Below are positions 8,431 to 16,189 of a stretch of DNA of 64,000 bases, piece after piece. The translations under genes and the position numbers were made by a program. Origin of the DNA: Herbaspirillum sp. meg3 (lineage in GTDB: Bacteria > Pseudomonadota > Gammaproteobacteria > Burkholderiales > Burkholderiaceae_D); the NCBI RefSeq assembly GCF_002257565.1, contig NZ_CP022736.1:1054001-1118000 (forward strand), in the 5' to 3' direction. Position 1 is the first letter of the stretch, and each line of letters starts with the position of its first letter. The notes beneath the pieces were generated by a model, which saw only the letters and a list, made by a program, of their open reading frames with translations, ran no database searches and had not been told where the DNA came from.

Positions 8431-8690
8431 CCCCTGGCGATGCGAAGCGAGCCAGTCTTGAAGTCCGCTTGAGAGTAGCCGGTGGCGGCAGGTACAAATC
8501 GGAAAAAGAAGGGAAAAATGTCTGAGCGCAGCGAGTTGTTTTTCCTTCCCGATTTGTGCCTGCCGCCACCGGGAACCCCCGAAGGGGGCTACGACCCAGC
8601 GGTCGCTTTCTTGGCTTACTTTCTTTGGCGAGACAAAGAAAGTGAGTAGCTGCCGGGCTACCCCCGGCAAGGTTGATCGAAGAAAGAAAA
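8431..8690 (-). repeat. Structured intergenic repeat, copy 2 (inverted)
   Basis: The second copy of the element at 7991-8252, in opposite orientation. Its long hairpin uses 24-bp arms at 8479-8502 and 8549-8572, pairing at 23 of 24 positions. Its short hairpin is 8615-8627 with 8634-8646. The arm sequences differ from copy 1 at about 9 of 24 positions while pairing is retained, whereas the central constant segment is almost identical. Together with copy 1 it forms a large inverted repeat around the REP doublet. 8691-8782 shows no gene. Confidence 0.75.
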
Positions 8691-8782
8691 GGCGAACTCA
8701 GATGAGCAGGCTGACTGAAAAGATCAATCTCAACAAAAAAGCGGCCCCAAAGAGCCGCCCTCATCAACCAAACAGAAACCCC

Positions 8783-9250
8783 TCAAGCATGCAAAACCTG
8801 CTCCCCATGCTTGGGAATCCACTCCTGCAGCGTAATCTCAATCGTAATAAACGAGAGATTGCTACCGCGCACAAAACGCCCCGCAAAAATCTTCCCCTCC
8901 ACATCCGCCACGACCCCCTGCAATGGATTCGCATGCGGCTTGCCGCCACCAAAACCAATCTCGCCAAAGACGTTAAGTATCTCCACTCCCGGCCCGTTGA
9001 TTTCCATTTCGCGCCAACCGGTCGGCGTGGCATATTCCAGATGTGCATCAATCAGGCTGCCGATGGCGCCACGCACGATGGCGGTTTGCATGCCGTATTG
9101 GCGGCATAAAGCTTCCACGCTTTCGGTGAGGTCCTGATTGGGTTTGAGTCGGGCCATCACCAGTTTTCCCAGTGTGCCTTCCTCTACCTGAATGTCGTTG
9201 TCGTTGGTGTGTGTCTCTGTATTTTTTGTCAGTGTCGATGTCGTCATCAT
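8783..9250 (-). CDS. PPC/DUF296 domain protein, diverged copy
   Basis: A 155-residue protein whose residues 25-150 fit the PPC (DUF296) domain found in plant AT-hook proteins and in free-standing bacterial proteins of unknown function. Seen are LGKLVMARLKPNQDLTESVE, the AIVRGAIGSLIDAHLEY strand-helix and FGEIGFGGGKPHANPLQGVV. Where the family usually shows HxH...DG...GGHL, this copy has HANPLQGVVADVEGKIFAGRF, so most of that signature is lost. It is the last gene of a leftward operon and overlaps the better-conserved copy by 4 bp (ATGA), so translation is coupled. The pairing suggests a heteromer; the biochemical role is unknown. Confidence 0.75.
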   Translation of the reverse strand: MMTTSTLTKNTETHTNDNDIQVEEGTLGKLVMARLKPNQDLTESVEALCRQYGMQTAIVRGAIGSLIDAHLEYATPTGWREMEINGPGVEILNVFGEIGFGGGKPHANPLQGVVADVEGKIFAGRFVRGSNLSFITIEITLQEWIPKHGEQVLHA

Positions 9251-9813
9251 GATTCCATGGGTGTCGGATGCAATAGACTGAATAGCGTCTCTTCATCGCT
9301 GTTGACGACGAAAGCGCCTTGGGAAAACAAGCACAGGCGGATGATGAGCGGATCGTCGCCCACTTCCACCGTGTCGAGCAATAAATGCCCACCGTGTATC
9401 GTTCCATCGCCGTCAAGGAAGCCGGCGTGGCAATGCAGCAATATCTTTCCTTCCTGATTCTGGCCAACCGTGATCGCTCCGGTGACGAAGGTGATCACGC
9501 CTTCCAGCACATGTGGGGGGCCATAGTCGTACGGACGGTTGGCGTCGCGGGTGTTTTCGATGCGGTGGTAGTGCAGCTTGCGCGCGGTGCCGCCGCACAT
9601 GCGACCAACGCCGCCGCGTTGGCCATAGCGATTCAGGACTTCACGCAGGGCTTCGCCGACTTTGGTTCCGGGTTGTAGCGTGATGCGCAATTCTTCCGCC
9701 GGGTTGGCTTCCAGATCCAGCGTGCGCGGGTAGCTCTGCTGGCCGGCGTGAAGAAACTTGCGTACCTCGACAAATCCCGGATGGCCTTCGGCGGACTTGT
9801 TGGAAATTTTCAT
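9247..9813 (-). CDS. PPC/DUF296 domain protein, canonical copy
   Basis: A 188-residue PPC/DUF296 protein. It keeps the family signature LHCHAGFLDGDGTIHGGHLL at about residues 127-146, a probable metal- or ligand-binding site, preceded by RITLQPGTKVGEALREVL and LHYHRIEN. Bacterial members form trimers in known structures, but no reaction is established. Its start overlaps the end of the acyl-CoA ligase gene by 4 bp and its end overlaps the next PPC gene by 4 bp, so three genes are translationally coupled. Context suggests a job in breakdown of the CoA-activated substrate; that is inference. No HTH or AT-hook is visible, so a nucleoid role is unlikely. Confidence 0.78.
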   Translation of the reverse strand: MKISNKSAEGHPGFVEVRKFLHAGQQSYPRTLDLEANPAEELRITLQPGTKVGEALREVLNRYGQRGGVGRMCGGTARKLHYHRIENTRDANRPYDYGPPHVLEGVITFVTGAITVGQNQEGKILLHCHAGFLDGDGTIHGGHLLLDTVEVGDDPLIIRLCLFSQGAFVVNSDEETLFSLLHPTPMES

Positions 9814-11414
9814 AAGCGATAGTCACCTTTCTCCTCAAGCAAACTTTTGATCTGCTTTTTGACGATCTTTCCATAACCGGATTTCGGCATGGTCTCCCAG
9901 AACACGAAGCGGCGCGGCCATTTGTATTTGGCGATGCGACTCTCCAGATGCGACAACAGCGCGTCGCCGTCGGCCTGCTGACCGGACTTGGCGACGATGA
10001 CGGCGATGCCGCTTTCGCCCCACTTTGGATCCGGCACGCCAAGCACGGCGACTTCGGATACTGAAGGGTGGGTCAGCAGCGCTTCTTCAATCTCGCGTGG
10101 ATAGACATTGGAGCCGCCCGAGATGTACATGTCGGACGAGCGGCCGGTGATGTAGAGGAAGCCATCTTCGTCCACATGGCCAAGGTCACCGGTGTGGAAC
10201 CAGTCGCCCTTGAAGGCCTTGGCGTTGGCGTCCGGATTATTGTGATAACCCATGAACACGGCCGGGCCGCGCACGCAGATTTCGCCGGTTTCAAACGGCT
10301 TCAGTTTTTTGCAGCTGTCGTTGAGGATGGCGATTTCCATGCCGGTGCGCGGCATACCGCAGGAGCCGACGCGCGCTTTAGGATGAGTATCATCCGCTTC
10401 GTGCATGTAAGGTGGCAGGAAGGTGATGTTGCCTGTCACTTCTCCGAGGCCGTAATACTGCACCAGCACCTTGCCGAGTTTCTTCAGCGCATAGACCTGA
10501 TCGGCGCGGTACATCGGTGCGCCGGCGTAGATGACGTGCTTGAGCGAGCTATGATCGTAGCGGTCGACCGATTCGTCTTCGGTGAGGATCTTGACGATGG
10601 TCGGCACGGTGAACATGTTGTCCACGCGATGACGCTGCACTAGTTGCCAGGCTTCTTCCGGCACCAGGCGCTCGGTCGACAGCAGGATGCTGGCGGCGCC
10701 GCGCGCGGTGTTGACCACGGCGTGGATGCCGGCGCCGTGCGACAGCGGGGCGACCACCAGCGAGCGCGACTGATGCGTCAGGCCGGGCAGCAGGTCGGCC
10801 AGATGATTGGTCACGACAAAGGCCATCTGGCCGTGCGACAGCATGCCGGCCTTCGGATGGCCGGTGGTGCCGGAGGTGTAGAAGAACCACAGCGGATCTT
10901 CGTAATCGACTTCCACTTCATCGAAAGATTGATGCGCACCTGTCGCAGTGGCGAGGGTTTCAAAATCGAGTTCGCCGGCGCGCGGGTCTTGCAGTGCGAT
11001 GACGTGTTTCAGCGCAGGAGAAACTTCCTTGACGGCATCGACATAGTTGGCGAAGCCGCGGTCGTACAGCATCACGCTGGCGCCGCTGGACTGGCCCAGA
11101 TAAGCCGCTTCCGGCGGCGTGATGCGGACATTGGTCGGGACCCAGACCATACCCAGCTTGAATGCCGCCCAGGCGCTTTCAAAAATTTGCAGGTTGTTGC
11201 GAGAATGAACCAGCATTTTGTCGCCCTTGCTCACGCCCAGCTTTTGCAGCGAGTGGGCCAGAGTGTCGACGCGGTCGTTGATTTGTTTCCAGGTGGCGAT
11301 TTTGTCGCCTTTGCCGTCCGGCGTGCCGTCGCCGATGATCAGGCCGGGTTCGTCGGGAAAGCGGCGGGCGACGTCGGATAGCAGGCGCCCCAGGTTCATT
11401 ACTTTGGTTAACAT
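9810..11414 (-). CDS. AMP-dependent acyl-CoA ligase
   Basis: A 534-residue ANL-superfamily enzyme that activates a carboxylic acid with ATP and CoA. Adenylation motifs are present: WFFYTSGTTGHPKAGMLSHG (near 190), YYGLGEVTG, GDWFHTGDLGHVDEDGFLYI with the ITGRSSDMYISGGSNVYPRE hinge (near 425) and the C-terminal lysine in PKSGYGKIVKKQI. It resembles long-chain or aromatic acid ligases; the substrate cannot be read. It is the second gene of the leftward operon, 89 bp after the thiolase and overlapping the PPC gene. With the divergent TRAP transporter it probably activates the imported acid or a product of it. Confidence 0.9.
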   Translation of the reverse strand: MLTKVMNLGRLLSDVARRFPDEPGLIIGDGTPDGKGDKIATWKQINDRVDTLAHSLQKLGVSKGDKMLVHSRNNLQIFESAWAAFKLGMVWVPTNVRITPPEAAYLGQSSGASVMLYDRGFANYVDAVKEVSPALKHVIALQDPRAGELDFETLATATGAHQSFDEVEVDYEDPLWFFYTSGTTGHPKAGMLSHGQMAFVVTNHLADLLPGLTHQSRSLVVAPLSHGAGIHAVVNTARGAASILLSTERLVPEEAWQLVQRHRVDNMFTVPTIVKILTEDESVDRYDHSSLKHVIYAGAPMYRADQVYALKKLGKVLVQYYGLGEVTGNITFLPPYMHEADDTHPKARVGSCGMPRTGMEIAILNDSCKKLKPFETGEICVRGPAVFMGYHNNPDANAKAFKGDWFHTGDLGHVDEDGFLYITGRSSDMYISGGSNVYPREIEEALLTHPSVSEVAVLGVPDPKWGESGIAVIVAKSGQQADGDALLSHLESRIAKYKWPRRFVFWETMPKSGYGKIVKKQIKSLLEEKGDYRL

Positions 11415-11470
11415 CGTCTCGCTCGTGTGTATTTTTTATGTGGGTCTTTACTTCAGTTGCTGCTGCCGCG

Positions 11471-11490
11471 GTCCCGGGCAATGCCGGGTC
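11471..11490. repeat. Short REP-like hairpin between thiolase and ligase genes
   Basis: In the 89-bp gap, CCCGG pairs with CCGGG around GCAATG, with an outer G-C pair and one T-T mismatch. The layout recalls the REP units at 8303 and 21378 (GT, then a CCC...GGG stem, then CC) but the CGTCGT head is degenerate. It has no T run, so it is unlikely to be a full terminator. Confidence 0.3.
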
Positions 11491-11503
11491 CACGGAAAAA
11501 CTA

Positions 11504-12691
11504 TCAATGCACGCGTTCCAGAATGCTCACGTAATTTGCCACCGCAGCGCCACCCATGTTGAATACGCCCGCATAGCGCGCATTCGGAATCTGCATGTCG
11601 CCCGCATCGTGGCTGGCTTGCATCGCCGCCATCACGTGCATCGACACGCCGGTTGCGCCGACCGGATGGCCCTTGGATTTCAAGCCGCCGGAAGGATTGA
11701 TCGGCAGGCGGCCGTTCTTGGCGGTCACGCCATCGAGAATCGCGCGTGCGCCTTGACCCGGCTCAGCCAGACCCATCGCTTCATATTCCAGCAACTCAGC
11801 AATAGTGAAGCAGTCGTGGGTTTCCACCAGCGACAGATCCAGCAGTTTCAGATCGGCTTGTTTCAACGCTTGCTGCCAGGCCAGTGTGCCGGCTTCGAAG
11901 CGTGTCGGATCACGGCGCGACAGCGGCAGGAAATCGTTGACGTGCACGGCGGCGCGGAAGGTCACGGCGCGCTCCATGGTCTTGGCGACGTCGGCTGCGC
12001 TCAGCACCAGCGCGGCGGCGCCATCGGAGATCAGCGAGCAGTCGGTGCGTTTCAGCGGACCGGCGACGAAGGGATTCTTTTCCGACACATTGCGGCAGAA
12101 GTCGAAACCAAAATCCTTGCGCATGTGTGCGTAAGGATTGCTCATGCCGTTTTTGTGATTCTTGGCGGCAATAGCGGCCAGCGCATCCGACTGATCGCCG
12201 TAGCGTTCAAAGTAGGCTTGTGCAATCTTGCCGAACACGCCGGCAAAGCCGCCGGGGATGCCGGCCTCTTCCTTGGCGTAGCAGCACTTGAGCAGCACTT
12301 CGCCGACTTGCGGCGTGGCCAGTTCGGTCATCTTTTCAAAGCCGATCACCAGTGCATGTTTGGCCTGGCCGGACAGGATCGATTGCATGCCGGAGTGGAT
12401 TGCAGCGGAGCCGGTAGCGCAGGCATTCTCAACGCGCACGGCCGGTTTGAAACGCAAGGCGGGCAAGGTGTTGAAGACCAGTGACGAGGGAAAGTCCTGA
12501 TACAGAAAACCGCCGTTGAAGGTGCCGATATGGATGGAGCCGATATCTTCCGGTGTCAGCCCGGCGTGTTCGATGGCGGCTTTGGCGACTTGCCCGATCA
12601 GCGCTTCCGGATCGATGCCGTCCAGTTTGCCGAATTGGGAATGGTTCCAGCCGGTGATGCAGGGTGAGGATGCAGTTAAATGCGCAGTCAT
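11504..12691 (-). CDS. Thiolase (acetyl-CoA acetyltransferase, SCP-x-like)
   Basis: A 395-residue thiolase-fold enzyme that cleaves a 3-oxoacyl-CoA with CoA. The nucleophilic cysteine lies in VENACATGSAAIHSG (about residue 91). The histidine motif HDCFTIAELLEYEAMG and the segment NPSGGLKSKGHPVGATG are typical of the SCP-x/degradative-like thiolases that lack the second C-terminal cysteine; here the C-terminus reads GGAAVANYVSILER. It is the first gene of the leftward operon, with a CAGGAAT ribosome site and a near-perfect sigma-54 promoter about 35 bp before the start. It supplies the cleavage step of the inferred pathway. Confidence 0.9.
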   Translation of the reverse strand: MTAHLTASSPCITGWNHSQFGKLDGIDPEALIGQVAKAAIEHAGLTPEDIGSIHIGTFNGGFLYQDFPSSLVFNTLPALRFKPAVRVENACATGSAAIHSGMQSILSGQAKHALVIGFEKMTELATPQVGEVLLKCCYAKEEAGIPGGFAGVFGKIAQAYFERYGDQSDALAAIAAKNHKNGMSNPYAHMRKDFGFDFCRNVSEKNPFVAGPLKRTDCSLISDGAAALVLSAADVAKTMERAVTFRAAVHVNDFLPLSRRDPTRFEAGTLAWQQALKQADLKLLDLSLVETHDCFTIAELLEYEAMGLAEPGQGARAILDGVTAKNGRLPINPSGGLKSKGHPVGATGVSMHVMAAMQASHDAGDMQIPNARYAGVFNMGGAAVANYVSILERVH

Positions 12692-12727
12692 GTGGATTCC
12701 TGAAAAGAGTGTGTTGGAACAGCAATA

Positions 12728-12744
12728 TGCAAAAACGATGCCAC
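12728..12744 (-). promoter_or_regulatory. Sigma-54 promoter of the thiolase operon
   Basis: On the minus strand the sequence reads TGGCATCGTTTTTGCAT: GG and GC elements separated by exactly 10 bases, matching the sigma-54 consensus TGGCACG-N4-TTGCA with one substitution. Predicted start of transcription is near 12717, about 26 bp before the thiolase start codon. Confidence 0.75.
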
Positions 12745-12914
12745 GATTTTTTTAGCCCGCCGCTGTCTCGCTTGCGTTGATTTTTATGGTGTCGGCCGGG
12801 CGTGGTTGGCCCGCGATGAAGCGCTTTGCAGGCCGTGATGGCGGTAAACATAGCACGCCGCGAGCAGATTTTAATTTGCTGCGCTGCGGGATGAATATGC
12901 TGGCTGAACCGATG

Positions 12915-12957
12915 ACAGTTGTATGCCAACTGTATAAGGCATGCGACAGGTGTCGCA
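12915..12957. promoter_or_regulatory. Two perfect dyads, candidate activator sites
   Basis: ACAGTTG-TATGC-CAACTGT (12915-12933) is followed by TGCGACAGGTGTCGCA (12942-12957), a 16-bp perfect palindrome built of 7-bp arms around GG. They lie about 150 and 225 bp upstream of the two divergent sigma-54 start sites, the range used by enhancer-binding activators. TGTCGC/GCGACA dyads resemble sites of some AcoR-type Fis-family activators (from memory). Binding is inferred. The rest of 12745-13078 shows no gene. Confidence 0.5.
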
Positions 12958-13078
12958 GGAAAATAAACACGCGATATACCGCTTCATCCCTTGTCGAATC
13001 GGGCGTTTATCGCAGAGAATGTACTTGCAATGCCGACTTCAGGGAGGGGCGTGCAAGTTGAAGAAGACAGTTTGACGA

Positions 13079-13097
13079 CTTGGCATCCAAATTGCTC
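13079..13097 (+). promoter_or_regulatory. Sigma-54 promoter of the TRAP-SDR operon
   Basis: CTTGGCATCCAAATTGCTC has the GG and GC elements exactly 10 bases apart and matches TGGCACG-N4-TTGCW with one substitution; it shares TGGCATC with the divergent promoter at 12728-12744. Predicted start of transcription is near 13107, leaving a leader of about 74 nt before the first TRAP gene. Confidence 0.75.
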
Positions 13098-13180
13098 TAG
13101 GACGCATATGCAGTGCTGAATTAGTCGTTACTAGTATCGGCAACATAAATTAACCAAAACTAAAATCAGGAGACAAACAG

Positions 13181-14218
13181 ATGGGTAACCCAACTGCCAG
13201 CATCACTCGCCGTCGTTTTTTGAAGACTGTTTCCGTTGCCTCGGCCGCTGCTGCCACCGGCATGATATCGACCCAGGCATTTGCCGCTGCTGAGTTCACG
13301 CTGAAGTACGCCAACAACCTGCCGGCAACTCACCCGATGAATGTGCGCGCCAAAGAGATGGCCGCCAAGATCGCGACCGAATCCAAGGGCCGCATCGACT
13401 TCCAGGTGTATCCGAACAACCAGCTCGGCAACGATACCGACACGCTGGGCCAGGTGCGCGCAGGTGCGGTCGACTTCTTCACGCTGTCTCCGCTGATCCT
13501 CGGCACACTGGTGCCGGCTGCGCAGATCAGCGGCGTCGGTTTTGCCTTCAAGGATTACAACCAGGTCTGGGCTGCACTGGACGGCGAGCTGGGCGCGCAC
13601 GTGCGCAAGCAGATTGATGCCAAGTCGACCGTCTTCGCCTTTGAAAAAATCTGGGACAACGGCTACCGCCAGATCACCAACAGCACCCGTCCGATCAACA
13701 AGCCGGAAGACCTCAAGGGCATGAAGCTGCGCGTGCCGCCAAGCCCGCTGTGGACATCGATGTTCCGCGCCTTCGATGCGGCGCCGGCCAGCATCAACTT
13801 CGCCGAAGTGTATTCGGCGCTGCAGACCAAGATCGTCGAAGGCCAGGAAAATCCAATGGCGATCATTTCGACCGCCAAGCTGTACGAAGTGCAGAAATTC
13901 TGCTCGATGACCAATCACATGTGGGATGGTTTCTGGTTCCTCGCCAACAAGAAGTCCTTCGAGCGTCTGCCGAAAGACCTGCAAGAAATCGTCACGCGTA
14001 ACGTCAACGAAGCCGGCATGAAGCAACGCGCCGACGTCAAGGCGCTGAACGATTCGCTGGCGACCGAAATGAAGGGCAAGGGTCTGGCCTTCAACGACAC
14101 CGACAATGAAGCCTTCCGTGCCAAGCTGCGCAGCGCTGGTTTCTACGCCGAGTGGCACAAGAAGTTCGGCGACGAACCTTGGGCGCTGTTGGAGAAATAC
14201 ACCGGAAAGTTGGCGTAA
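13181..14218 (+). CDS. TRAP transporter substrate-binding protein, Tat-exported (DctP family)
   Basis: A 345-residue periplasmic binding protein of the DctP/TAXI-unrelated TRAP class that captures an organic acid for the partner permease. The N-terminus carries a twin-arginine signal (ITRRRFLKTVSVASAAAATG) with cleavage probably after AFA, so it is likely exported folded by Tat. The mature part has the DctP features KYANNLPATHPMNVRAKEMA and GMKLRVPPSPLWTSMFRAF, followed by the arginine-containing ligand region. An AGGAGACA ribosome site precedes ATG 13181. The stop codon is directly followed by the start of the fused permease gene. It is the first gene behind a sigma-54 promoter. The ligand is unknown. 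Confidence 0.92.
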   Translation: MGNPTASITRRRFLKTVSVASAAAATGMISTQAFAAAEFTLKYANNLPATHPMNVRAKEMAAKIATESKGRIDFQVYPNNQLGNDTDTLGQVRAGAVDFFTLSPLILGTLVPAAQISGVGFAFKDYNQVWAALDGELGAHVRKQIDAKSTVFAFEKIWDNGYRQITNSTRPINKPEDLKGMKLRVPPSPLWTSMFRAFDAAPASINFAEVYSALQTKIVEGQENPMAIISTAKLYEVQKFCSMTNHMWDGFWFLANKKSFERLPKDLQEIVTRNVNEAGMKQRADVKALNDSLATEMKGKGLAFNDTDNEAFRAKLRSAGFYAEWHKKFGDEPWALLEKYTGKLA

Positions 14219-16117
14219 ATGGAAGCGGCGATGACCGAAGTGAGAATGCCTTCTGCATCGGCGCCGAGCAACCCGCTGGCGCGTCTGCTGGCGGGCGTCA
14301 ATCGCGGCGTGATGCACGTTGTCGCCGCCGTTGCCGCAGCACTGGTGGTGGTGGAAACCGCGGTGCTGCTGGCCGGCGTGATCTATCGCTATGCATTGCA
14401 CGATCCGCTGATCTGGTCCGATGAACTGGCTTCGACGCTGTTCATCTGGCTGTCGATGCTGGGTGCGGTGCTGGCCCTGGATCGTGGCGAACACATGCGC
14501 CTGACCGCCATCGTCAACCGGCTTTCGGACAAATGGCGTATCTGGTTTGAAACCGTGGCCGCATTGATCGTCTGTATCTTCGTGCTGATGATCATTCATC
14601 CTGCCGTCGATCATGCGTCGGAACAGATGGCGATCACGACACCGGCACTGGAAATTCCAGACGGCTTGCGTGCGGCGGCCTTGCCGGTCGGCGCGATCCT
14701 GATGTTCCTGGCGGCGATTGCACGCATGGCCAGTCGCTCCAGCGTCAGGCAGGTGCTTTCCGCCGTGGCGGTTGTTGCGGTGATCGGCGCTGTGCTGTGG
14801 ATCGCCAAGCCTGCTTTGCTGGCAATGGGCAACTACAACCTGATCGTGTTCTTCGTCTTGCTGATCGGTGTCTGTGTGGCTGGCGGGATTCCGATTGCGT
14901 TTGCCTTCGGTACGGCCACCATGGCGTATCTGACGATTGCCACCGGCGCGCCGATGATGATTGTGGTGAGCCGCATGGACGAGGGCATGTCCAGCCTTAT
15001 CCTGCTGTCGGTGCCATTGTTCGTCTTGCTCGGTTCCTTGCTGGAAATCAGCGGTCTCGCACGTACCTTGATTGATTTCATGGCGGCCTTGCTGGGTCAC
15101 GTCCGAGGTGGTCTGCAATACGTCTTGCTGGGGGCAATGTTCCTCGTCTCCGGCATCTCCGGCTCCAAGGCGGCTGACATGGCGGCAATTGCCCCGGCGC
15201 TGTTCCCGGAAATGAAGAAGCGCGGTTCCAAGCCGGAAGAACTGGTGGCCTTGCTGTCGTCCTCCGGCGCCATGACCGAAACCATTCCACCTAGTCTGGT
15301 GCTGATCACCATCGGTGCGGTATGCAGCGTGTCGATCACGGCTTTGTTCATCGGCGGTTTGATGCCGGCGGTGATTGCGACGATTGCCATCGGCGTCATC
15401 TGCTGGTTCCGCGCCCGTCGTGAACCGATGCCGAATGTGAAGCGCGCCAGCATCGGCGTGATCGGTAAAACCCTCATTGCGGCGATTCCTGCACTGGCCT
15501 TGCCGATGCTGATTCGCGTGGCGGTGATTGAAGGTGTGGCAACGGCAACCGAAGTGGCAACCATCGGTGTGGCCTACACGATCATTGTCGGTCTGATCAT
15601 GCATGCCTTCATGAAGCACATCGACTTCAAACGCATCTATCCGATGCTGGTGGAAGCGGCGACCTTGTCGGGGGCCATTCTGCTGATCATCGGCATGGCG
15701 ACCTCGATGGCGTGGGCACTGACGCAGTCGGGCTTCTCGGCCAAGCTGGTGGCGCTGATGCAAGGCGTACCCGGTGGCGGGTTTGGTTTCCTGCTGATCA
15801 CTATTGTGATCTTCATCGTGCTGGGCAGCATCCTGGAAGGCATCCCGGCGATTGTGCTGTTCGGGCCGCTGCTGTTTCCGGTGGCCCGTTCACTCGGCAT
15901 CCATGACGTGCACTACGCGATGGTTGTGATTCTGGCGATGGGTATCGGCTTGTTTGCACCGCCGTTCGGCGTCGGCTTCTATGCCGCCTGCGCGATCGGC
16001 AAGGTATCGCCGGACAAGGTCTTCAACCGGGTCTGGAGTTATCTGGCGGCGCTCGTGGTGGCCTTGCTGGTGGTGGCTGCGGTGCCATGGATTTCCATCG
16101 GCTTTCTTGAACACTGA
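14219..16117 (+). CDS. TRAP transporter fused small and large permease (DctQM)
   Basis: A 632-residue inner-membrane protein in which the DctQ domain (about residues 20-185, four membrane segments, including WSDELASTLFIWLSMLGAV) is fused to the DctM domain (about 200-630, many membrane segments). DctM signatures are PLFVLLGSLLEISGLA, GGLQYVLLGAMFLVSGISGSKAAD and MTETIPPSLVLITIG. It moves the ligand captured by the upstream binding protein using an ion gradient. ATG 14219 directly follows the previous stop; a second ATG at 14231 has GGAAG five bases upstream and is an equally plausible start. Fusion of the two permeases is common in TRAP systems. Confidence 0.92.
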   Translation: MEAAMTEVRMPSASAPSNPLARLLAGVNRGVMHVVAAVAAALVVVETAVLLAGVIYRYALHDPLIWSDELASTLFIWLSMLGAVLALDRGEHMRLTAIVNRLSDKWRIWFETVAALIVCIFVLMIIHPAVDHASEQMAITTPALEIPDGLRAAALPVGAILMFLAAIARMASRSSVRQVLSAVAVVAVIGAVLWIAKPALLAMGNYNLIVFFVLLIGVCVAGGIPIAFAFGTATMAYLTIATGAPMMIVVSRMDEGMSSLILLSVPLFVLLGSLLEISGLARTLIDFMAALLGHVRGGLQYVLLGAMFLVSGISGSKAADMAAIAPALFPEMKKRGSKPEELVALLSSSGAMTETIPPSLVLITIGAVCSVSITALFIGGLMPAVIATIAIGVICWFRARREPMPNVKRASIGVIGKTLIAAIPALALPMLIRVAVIEGVATATEVATIGVAYTIIVGLIMHAFMKHIDFKRIYPMLVEAATLSGAILLIIGMATSMAWALTQSGFSAKLVALMQGVPGGGFGFLLITIVIFIVLGSILEGIPAIVLFGPLLFPVARSLGIHDVHYAMVVILAMGIGLFAPPFGVGFYAACAIGKVSPDKVFNRVWSYLAALVVALLVVAAVPWISIGFLEH

Positions 16118-16141
16118 TTAACAAAAACAAAATCTGAAAAC

Positions 16142-16172
16142 GGCGGCTTGCACCTTTCCTCCGCAAGCCGCC
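16142..16172 (+). other. Hairpin between permease and first SDR gene
   Basis: GGCGGCTTGC and GCAAGCCGCC form a perfect 10-bp stem with an 11-nt pyrimidine-rich loop, 18 bp before the SDR start. No T run follows, so it is more likely an mRNA stability or processing element than a terminator. Confidence 0.55.
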
Positions 16173-16189
16173 ATCCTCACGGAGACAAC

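Noticed and set aside
7967..8767. Several 80-140 codon open frames in the repeat region
   Set aside because: They follow the repeated DNA in all frames, have no ribosome sites and change with the copy, so they are not likely genes.
13166..15763. Very long open frame on the minus strand opposite the TRAP genes (865 codons)
   Set aside because: Product is His/Arg/Asp/Gln-rich with no family resemblance; it is the complement of GC-biased coding DNA, and the plus-strand genes are clear.
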